Shown here piece by piece: positions 1-4,606 of a DNA stretch of 6,721 bases. Both the position numbers and the translations under genes were made by a program. A model generated the notes under the pieces. The model saw only the letters and a program-made list of their open reading frames with translations, was not told where the DNA came from and did no database searches. The first letter of the stretch is position 1, and the number at the start of each line of letters is the position of its first letter. The stretch comes from JANOQP01 sp044227705 (GTDB lineage: Bacteria; Bacteroidota; Bacteroidia; Chitinophagales; Saprospiraceae), in contig JBGAWE010000253.1 of NCBI GenBank assembly GCA_044227705.1, positions 1 through 6,721 on the forward strand, read 5' to 3'.

Positions 1-87
1 GTCGCTCATGATGGCGAGCACGCCGGGCACGTCGCCGACGGCGAAGCAGTCGTACATTTTCTGGACTGTGGAAATCTTGTTGGACAT
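1..87 (-). CDS. SnoaL/NTF2-like family protein, N-terminal fragment (C-terminus outside window)
   Basis: Reading the minus strand from the ATG at 87 gives 29 uninterrupted codons that run off the left edge, beginning MSNKISTVQKMYDCFAVGDV and continuing through a P-G-V-L-A-I-M-S-D stretch. What is seen is an amphipathic first helix, a G-D turn and a second helix of the 'xxILAxMxDD' kind. From family knowledge, this is the typical opening of SnoaL-like or ketosteroid-isomerase-like NTF2-fold proteins: small cone-shaped alpha+beta proteins, about 120-150 aa, that bind hydrophobic ligands or catalyse isomerisation or hydrolysis. The ligand pocket lies outside the window, so no substrate can be proposed. 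There is no signal peptide, so it is probably cytoplasmic. No Shine-Dalgarno is visible upstream, which is usual in Bacteroidota. It lies 126 nt downstream of the 190-aa gene in the same orientation, and no clear promoter could be picked in that gap. Family assignment from so short a piece is tentative. Confidence 0.6.
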   Translation of the reverse strand, partial: MSNKISTVQKMYDCFAVGDVPGVLAIMSD

Positions 88-213
88 GATGTTGAAGTGG
101 ATTTGTGATTGAAGCAATCGTGTACTCCAACATTCGAGGCCGCCGGTTTTTTGGATTAAGGCCGGGCGGGATTTTTTGAGACGACCTAACGAAGCCCTGT
201 TTTGGGGCGCAAC

Positions 214-786
214 TCAATCCCAATCGCGGCACTCGATGCCGGGTTTCAGGGTGACCTGCCAACCTTTTTCAGCCGCCAGCCGCAGCATCTTTCGTCGAAA
301 CTGCCTCGGGTAAAAAGCCGAGACGAGGCAGCCGAACCTCGAAATTTCGGACAAAATCCCCGCGCCGCCCAGCACCTCGCGCATCGACGCGGCGCAGCGC
401 ATCCCGAGGAAAGCGTAGTCGTATGGCGGCTCGGCCCCGTTTCTTTCATAAAATTCGAGAAGCCAATCTTTTTGCCCGGCGGTCACGGGCAGGGCGATGG
501 AGGTGCGCTTGTCGTTGAGCGAGGCAGCGAGCCAGTCGGCCAGCGGCTTTTTTTCAAAAACGCAGTTGAACGAGCTGCGCCGCCTGCGGGCGACGAGGTG
601 CCAGTCGGGCCTCCGCTCGAGTTCAAAGCCGTGAAGGTGGTCGTCGATTTCCAGTTCAACGTGGCCGCCCCACTTGCCGCCGAGGCGCGACCGCTGGTCT
701 TCGCAGCCCGGCCGCGGGACGGAGCCGTGGGTGAAATGGAGAATGACGACAGCCGCGCCGTTGACCGGTTTTTTGTCAAAAGGCAT
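214..786 (-). CDS. Conserved protein of unknown function, possible permuted papain-like (NlpC/P60-superfamily-like) fold, 190 aa
   Basis: An ATG at 786 opens a 190-codon frame ending in TGA at 214-216. The start was chosen because it is the first ATG, 24 nt after the stop of the 538-aa gene. There is no signal peptide or membrane segment, so a cytoplasmic location is likely. What can be seen: a beta-rich N-terminus (VVILHFTHGSVP, residues 13-24); a glycine-rich loop leading to GGKWGGHVELEID (36-48) with His42; a basic cluster RRRR (67-70); and, after an amphipathic helix at about 103-115, YDYAFLGMRCAASMREVL (122-139) with Cys131. A glycine-flanked His on a strand, followed about 90 residues later by a Cys at the start of a helix, is the order found in circularly permuted papain-fold enzymes (LRAT-like, YiiX-like, DUF4105-like). 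That catalytic assignment is inference; I know no tested member. The opposite strand also has a long open frame, but this one has the better residue composition (Trp/Tyr-rich, alternating strand and helix patterns). Probably in an operon with the gene at 811-2427. Confidence 0.85.
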   Translation of the reverse strand: MPFDKKPVNGAAVVILHFTHGSVPRPGCEDQRSRLGGKWGGHVELEIDDHLHGFELERRPDWHLVARRRRSSFNCVFEKKPLADWLAASLNDKRTSIALPVTAGQKDWLLEFYERNGAEPPYDYAFLGMRCAASMREVLGGAGILSEISRFGCLVSAFYPRQFRRKMLRLAAEKGWQVTLKPGIECRDWD

Positions 787-810
787 TGATAATCAACAGG
801 TTTTGGAGGT

Positions 811-2427
811 TCAGTTTTTTACGGACAACAACCCGAACCGCTTCCTCCGCCCAGTAAGCCCGCCGGTCGAGGCCATCAAGACCTTCCCGTTTTCGAGTTG
901 AAAGATGGACGGGAAAAACAGCCGGTTCCCCGCCCGCTCCTCCGAGGTCTCGATGTTTCGCCGGGTGATTTTCCCGTTCTCGTCAATCTCCGCGACGACC
1001 GTCGCCTCCTGCCGACCGAAGTCGAGCGCCTTTCGGTGGTCGCGGTTGTCGACGGCCCGCTCGTCGTCCTCGAAAACAATGAAGGCCCGGTCGCCCTTCG
1101 TCGTGAAACCGTATTCCCGCTCGAGCGGCGGCCTCGGGCTGCCCGACACGACGACGTCGTAGTGGTTTAGCTTCCGAACCCACGCCAGCGAGCCGTCGCG
1201 AGAGAACTTCGCCGCCACGATGTCGCCGTAGACGTGGTTATAATTGTAGGTGTAAGTCGCGTTGATGCCGATGCCCGTCTGGTAGCTCTGCGCGTAGTAG
1301 AAATACTGCTGCCCGAGCGCGAGGAAGCCACCGTCTGCCGTCGGCACGAGGTCTTTGAACTGGAAATTGGACTCCGAATAGTCGTCCTCGCTATCGTCCA
1401 TGCGGTTCTTCGCCCGCTTGGCGGCGGCCTCGCGCATGGTCGATGTCATGAACTCGTTGTCGAACTCGAAGGTCTTCGTCCCGGCCAGCCGCCCGTCGGC
1501 CCCCATCTTGGCGAAGAAGATTCCGTCCTGCTCGTCCCACCGGCTGTTGCCGTAGAAGCCGAGGGCCAGCGTCTGGTTGTCGCGCCCGGCGGCGAGGAAG
1601 GTTTGCTGGATGAACTTGCCCCCCGCGTCCAACTCAACGCGCTCGGGCTTCCCCTTTTCGGTGTACCTCAAAATGACTGGCTCCCATTTCGGGTCGCCGC
1701 GCTTACGCTCTTTTTTCGGGATGTAATGCCGCCCGGTCACGGTCACAACGCCTTGATTGTCAATGGTTACGTCCTGTTTCACATAGTCGGACTCGTCGTA
1801 GGGGATGTCGCCCCGGCCCCACCAGTTCTTGCTCAAGTCTTTGTTGAGGACGAAAAAATAGTAGCCCTCCTTCCCCTTCGAGCGGGCGAGGGTGGGGAAA
1901 TAGACGGCCACCTTCGACGAGTCGGGCGAGATGGCGACGGCCGGTTGGTCGCTCTTGATGTCGCTCCCGTCGGGGATTTTCCCGATGATGAAACCCTTGC
2001 CGAGCCGCTGCCGGTCGAGGTCGACCTTCCAAGCCTGCAGCACATAGTTGTCGCCGTCCTCGCTCTGCTGGAGGACGTATGCCTCGCGGCCGATGCGCAC
2101 CGCCGTCCGGGCGAGGAGCTTTTCGGAGGAGAAAGTCGTCGCCTTTATTTTCGGCAAATCAATCTCGACGGACTTTTTGAAGTTGAGCCGTTCGTCGTAG
2201 ACGTTGAAATAGTCCTTCCTTTTAAAAGTGGCGACGAACAGCAGCGGCACCACCCGCACCCGCGTGGCGAAGAAGATGTGTCCGCCCTTCGCGTCGCGGC
2301 CGAGGAAGTCGGAGGAGTAGATTTTCGAGCGGCTGGTCTTTCCCCAGTCGAGCGAGAAAGTGGCGGCGGGCTGCGCCGCGAGGCTGTTGAATAAGAGGGC
2401 TGTGGCGATGCCGAGCGCGATTCTCAT
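811..2427 (-). CDS. Exported beta-propeller-like repeat protein of unknown function, 538 aa
   Basis: The ATG at 2427 begins MRIALGIATALLFNSLAAQ, a classic signal peptide: one basic residue, a hydrophobic core at about 3-13, and probable signal peptidase I cleavage near Ala18/Gln19. No lipobox Cys is present, so the protein is predicted to be periplasmic or secreted rather than a lipoprotein. The mature part is a series of short beta-strand units with turn motifs such as ISPDSSKVAVYF (166-177), TIDNQGVVTVTGRHY (221-235), TADGGFLALGQQYF (363-376), FSRDGSLAWVRKL (408-420) and IDENGKITRRN (481-491). Four-stranded, turn-rich repeats of this kind are typical of WD40/TolB-like or Kelch-like propellers, but no canonical motif lets me name a family. 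A highly charged helical insert (about 331-352, rich in Ala, Lys, Arg, Asp and Glu) interrupts the repeats. The C-terminus (RFGLLSVKN) has no recognisable type IX secretion domain. It is the promoter-proximal gene of a probable two-gene unit with the 190-aa protein 24 nt downstream, and it is transcribed divergently from the gene at 2514. Function unknown. Confidence 0.9.
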   Translation of the reverse strand: MRIALGIATALLFNSLAAQPAATFSLDWGKTSRSKIYSSDFLGRDAKGGHIFFATRVRVVPLLFVATFKRKDYFNVYDERLNFKKSVEIDLPKIKATTFSSEKLLARTAVRIGREAYVLQQSEDGDNYVLQAWKVDLDRQRLGKGFIIGKIPDGSDIKSDQPAVAISPDSSKVAVYFPTLARSKGKEGYYFFVLNKDLSKNWWGRGDIPYDESDYVKQDVTIDNQGVVTVTGRHYIPKKERKRGDPKWEPVILRYTEKGKPERVELDAGGKFIQQTFLAAGRDNQTLALGFYGNSRWDEQDGIFFAKMGADGRLAGTKTFEFDNEFMTSTMREAAAKRAKNRMDDSEDDYSESNFQFKDLVPTADGGFLALGQQYFYYAQSYQTGIGINATYTYNYNHVYGDIVAAKFSRDGSLAWVRKLNHYDVVVSGSPRPPLEREYGFTTKGDRAFIVFEDDERAVDNRDHRKALDFGRQEATVVAEIDENGKITRRNIETSEERAGNRLFFPSIFQLENGKVLMASTGGLTGRRKRFGLLSVKN

Positions 2428-2513
2428 GCCGAGGATTTTTTTGAAACTGAACGCAAAGGTTGAAGAAACCTCTGCGCCGTGATTCCGTTTTTTGCCCCAA
2501 AATTGCCAAAATC
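2428..2513. promoter_or_regulatory. Divergent intergenic region with candidate Bacteroidota-type promoter elements
   Basis: This 86-nt gap separates two gene starts facing away from each other, so it should carry both promoters. On the minus strand, 2461-2454 reads AACCTTTG, one mismatch from the Bacteroidota -7 consensus TAnnTTTG, and would give a short leader of about 20-25 nt for the 538-aa gene. No good TTG-type -33 box lies at the usual distance. On the plus strand, a T-rich GTTTTTTG at 2487-2494 with a TTG at 2460-2462 resembles the same two boxes more weakly, with spacing slightly long. Neither start has a Shine-Dalgarno; both are preceded by A-rich sequence (AAAAAAATCC before 2427, GCCAAAATC before 2514), as is usual for the phylum. 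The boxes are pattern matches only. Confidence 0.25.
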
Positions 2514-3053
2514 ATGAGCGAAAAGACCCTTTTCGGCCCCGGAAGCCGCCTCCAGCACCCCGCGTTCGGCATCGGCGTGGTGATGAAACTTCACGCGGCG
2601 GCGTATGAAATCTGCTTCGTCCAGCACGGGATGAAGCTCGTCGGCAAGGACTACGACAACTGGACGACCGTCATCGAGGCCCTGCCCGCAGAGGAACCCA
2701 TCACTTTCACGGAGGCGGAAAAATCGTTGGCGAGAATACTGAAAACCTTCAACGCCGTGCAGGAAGTCGTGCCGCTCGGCGACAAGTGGAAGGACGGGCA
2801 GATGATTCTCAAGCCCGGCGACTCGTCCGTCCAGCCGAAGGAGGTGCCGATTGACACCTTCTTCCACAAAATCGTGATGATGCGCGACCGGCTGCGCGTC
2901 CTCGAACAGCAAATCAACGCGCACCCGAAGCTCTCCGACGAGGAGAAGGTCAACTTGCAGCAGTACATCACGCGCTGCTATGGGTCGATGACGACGTTCA
3001 ACGTCCTTTTCAAAAATCGGGAGGACTACTTCACGGGGGAGTCGACGAAGTGA
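2514..3053 (+). CDS. Conserved Bacteroidota protein with N-terminal Tudor/CarD-like barrel and helical C-terminus, 179 aa
   Basis: I place the start at the ATG at 2514 (MSEKTLFGPGSRLQHP). The frame is open back to a TTG at 2460, but the extra 18 residues are basic, T-tract-encoded and overlap the likely promoter. The N-terminus has the pattern F-G-P-G-S-R-L-x-H-P-x-F-G-I-G-V-V (7-23), then strands (YEICFVQHGMKLVGKDYDN, 31-49). From family knowledge, this 'HPxFGxGxV' strand-turn is the hallmark of small SH3/Tudor-like barrels such as the CarD N-terminus, the UvrD C-terminal domain and KOW-like modules that contact RNA polymerase or nucleic acid. Residues 64-88 form a helix and residues 91-116 a linker containing QPKEVPIDTFF. 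Residues 117-157 are two long amphipathic helices (FHKIVMMRDRLRVLEQQIN, then SDEEKVNLQQYITRCYGSM), followed by a short NVLFKNREDYF tail. I recall this whole architecture as a conserved single-copy protein in Bacteroidota annotated only as hypothetical. A role in transcription or nucleic-acid contact is inference. It is a cytoplasmic protein, monocistronic here and divergent from its left neighbour. Confidence 0.9.
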   Translation: MSEKTLFGPGSRLQHPAFGIGVVMKLHAAAYEICFVQHGMKLVGKDYDNWTTVIEALPAEEPITFTEAEKSLARILKTFNAVQEVVPLGDKWKDGQMILKPGDSSVQPKEVPIDTFFHKIVMMRDRLRVLEQQINAHPKLSDEEKVNLQQYITRCYGSMTTFNVLFKNREDYFTGESTK

Positions 3054-3064
3054 TTGGGGCGTTT

Positions 3065-3159
3065 TGGGCGTTCCAGCTACGAGTTTACGGAATGCTGGAA
3101 ATCGGCTACCATGTTTATGGCTTGGCCATTCCCAACGATTTCGTCACTCGGAACGCCCA
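3065..3159. repeat. Structured intergenic element with nested inverted repeats (possible dispersed repeat or non-coding RNA)
   Basis: This 95-nt stretch begins 11 nt after the stop of the 179-aa gene and is bounded by a perfect 10-bp inverted repeat, TGGGCGTTCC (3065-3074) and GGAACGCCCA (3150-3159). Inside it, GAAATCG (3098-3104) pairs perfectly with CGATTTC (3136-3142), and inside that ATGGC (3117-3121) faces GCCAT (3125-3129) across a three-base loop. The three pairings are nested, so they could form one long interrupted hairpin. A competing perfect 7-bp repeat, TTCCAGC (3071-3077) with GCTGGAA (3094-3100), shares bases with the outer and middle stems, so two alternative folds are possible. 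No T-tract follows the outer stem, so it is not a standard terminator. The layout resembles a small dispersed repeat or MITE-like element, or a structured RNA. No second copy lies in this window, so repetition is unproven. Confidence 0.45.
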
Positions 3160-3245
3160 TTGAATGGTTGGTGGCGCGTCGAAAGTGTTGAACAGAAAGG
3201 CTTGCTACAATTCTCGAGGCACTATTAGAAGCCACGATAAAAAAG

Positions 3246-3293
3246 AAAGGCCATGAAAATCACGTAATACAAAGCAACCGCCACGCCTTTTTT
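3246..3293. terminator. Weak T-flanked inverted repeat, possible bidirectional terminator between converging genes
   Basis: AAAGGC (3246-3251) is the inverse complement of GCCTTT (3285-3290). The right arm runs into T-tract 3288-3293, and on the minus strand the left arm runs into a T-rich stretch (positions 3248 down to 3239). It lies between the converging 179-aa gene and the efflux operon, where a bidirectional terminator would be expected. Against this, the loop is 33 nt and the stem only 6 bp, so it would be a poor intrinsic terminator. Confidence 0.2.
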
Positions 3294-3317
3294 AGCTGAA
3301 AAATCCTACGCGACCGC

Positions 3318-4606
3318 CTAAAACCCAAGCGTCCCGCCCAGCCGTTTCAGCTCAATCTCTGCCATTTTTGCCGAAAAACTGAGGTCCACCAATCGGAAGC
3401 TGGCCTCCTCGAAACTCTTTTGCGCCTCGCGCAACTCGACGATGGTGGCGGCCGCCAACTGAAATCGCTGCAACGATAGGGCGACCAGTTTAGCGGAAAG
3501 TTGAACCGTGCCTTGCTGCGTTTCGAGTTGTTGCAAACTGCTGGCGTAGGCTTGGAAGGTCTTCAGGGCGTTGGCCTGTGCGTCGAGCAGGGCGTTTTCT
3601 TTTTGCAATTGGGCGTTCCGTGTGGCGATTTTGGCCACTTGCTCTTGCCGCCCGAACACGCCGCCGCTGTAAATCGGCACCGAAACGCCCACGTTCCCGA
3701 ACGGCCCGTAGCTCTGGTTGAGCAAAAACTGGCCGCCGTTGGCTTGGGTGCGGCCGTAAACCAGCCCGGCGTTGGCGCGGACGGTGGGCGAGCGTAGCGC
3801 GGCGGTTTCTTTTTCGAGCAAGGCCTGGATGTTGATTTGCTGGTCGAGCGCGGTGATTTCTGGGTTTTGTCGAAGCCCGGCGAGGACGGTTGCGAGCTGG
3901 ATGTTTTTCTCCAAAACAATCGAATCCGCGACGACGATGGCCGAATCGGGCGACACGTCGAGCAAAATCAGCAAATCCGTTTTGGCCTGCGCCAACGCCA
4001 GTTGTTGCGCTTGCAGGGCTTGTTTCCGCGTGTTCAAATCAATCTCCGATTGAAAAACATCAGCATCGTTGGCCAAGCCGACGGCCTGTTTTGCCCGGAC
4101 GATTTCGAGCTGTTTGTCGCTCAATCGAACGCTTTCCTGCAACGTCTCGATGTACCGCTGCTGTCGAACGACCCCGAAATAGCGGGCTTCGACCCCGGCC
4201 ACGGTGTTTTGGATTTGGGCGGCCAAGAGCAGTTCGCTTTGTTTTTGGCGTTCGCCGAGCCGCTGATTTGGTCGCCCGGACGCGGTGGCCGTCGTAGAGC
4301 ATCATCGTGCCGGTGACATTGGCGTTCAGGGTGTTGACCGCCGCGCGCCGTCGGTGCGATTTCGGTGCCGTTGCTGAATTTTTGATTGATGTTCGAGGCG
4401 TTTTGCTGGTCGCTGGCGGCGGCGGTGACGCTGGGCAGGCCGCCCGCGATGCCGAGGTGGTTGTTTATTCGGCTTATTTCCGCGTCGTTTTGGGCGATTT
4501 GGATGGCGAAGTTTTTTTGGAGGGCGATGGCGATGGCATCCGGCAGGGTCAGTTTTTGCGCGGAGGCTTGGGCGACAAGGAAGAGGAGGAGCGTCAGGTT
4601 TTTCAT
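3318..4606 (-). pseudogene. TolC-like outer-membrane efflux protein (OEP family), disrupted by two frameshifts
   Basis: In tripartite efflux, TolC-like proteins form the trimeric outer-membrane duct that docks on an inner-membrane RND pump through an adaptor. The ATG at 4606 begins MKNLTLLLFLVAQASAQ, a signal peptide cleaved near Ala16, then LTLPDAIAIALQKNFAIQIA, the standard first helix of OEP proteins. The frame runs through GGLPSVTAAASDQQNASN to FSNGTEIAPT (about codon 86), then breaks near 4337-4352 in a GCGCGCGG tract. The next segment continues one base over as AVNTLNANVTGTMMLYDGHR. A second break near 4267-4270 (an AAA) shifts to a third frame, which reads RLGERQKQSELLLAAQIQ and continues through VPIYSGGVFGRQ and the second OEP repeat to LKRLGGTLGF and a TAG stop at 3318-3320. 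Each break fits one extra base (or two missing). Removing both gives about 428 aa, close to the usual OEP size. Uncorrected translation stops at 4121 after 161 residues. The start overlaps the pump stop (ATGA), so this was the next gene of that operon. Real mutation or sequence error cannot be decided here. Confidence 0.92.

Noticed and set aside
140..177. Hairpin CCGCCGG/CCGGGCGG followed by a T-run, resembling a plus-strand terminator
   Set aside because: The stem has a bulge and a 15-nt loop, and no plus-strand gene lies upstream. In the minus orientation, where a terminator for the 190-aa gene would be expected, no T-tract follows the stem.
202..789. 195-codon plus-strand frame antisense to the 190-aa gene
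   Set aside because: It has a low-complexity Pro/Ala/Arg/Val composition and no recognisable motif, and it covers the same DNA as a better-supported minus-strand gene.
1234..2394. 386-codon open frame on the plus strand, fully antisense to the 538-aa exported protein
   Set aside because: GC-rich codon positions on the minus strand leave few stops in this antisense frame. Its translation is Val/Leu/Gly/Arg/Glu-rich with no domain or signal pattern, whereas the minus-strand frame has a clear signal peptide and repeats.
2460..2513. Upstream TTG start adding 18 residues to the 179-aa protein
   Set aside because: The extension overlaps the divergent promoter region and does not look like part of the barrel domain. 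The ATG at 2514 is directly followed by the conserved FGPG segment.
3065..3159. Integron attC site or IS end
   Set aside because: The arms place GTT on the left and AAC on the right, opposite to the RYYYAAC...GTTRRRY order of attC. No integrase, transposase or flanking target duplication is visible.
3052..3228. Plus-strand open stretch through the intergenic element, and a 30-codon ATG frame at 3164-3256
   Set aside because: The long stretch has no usable start codon and overlaps the inverted repeats. The short one gives a nondescript basic peptide with no initiation context.
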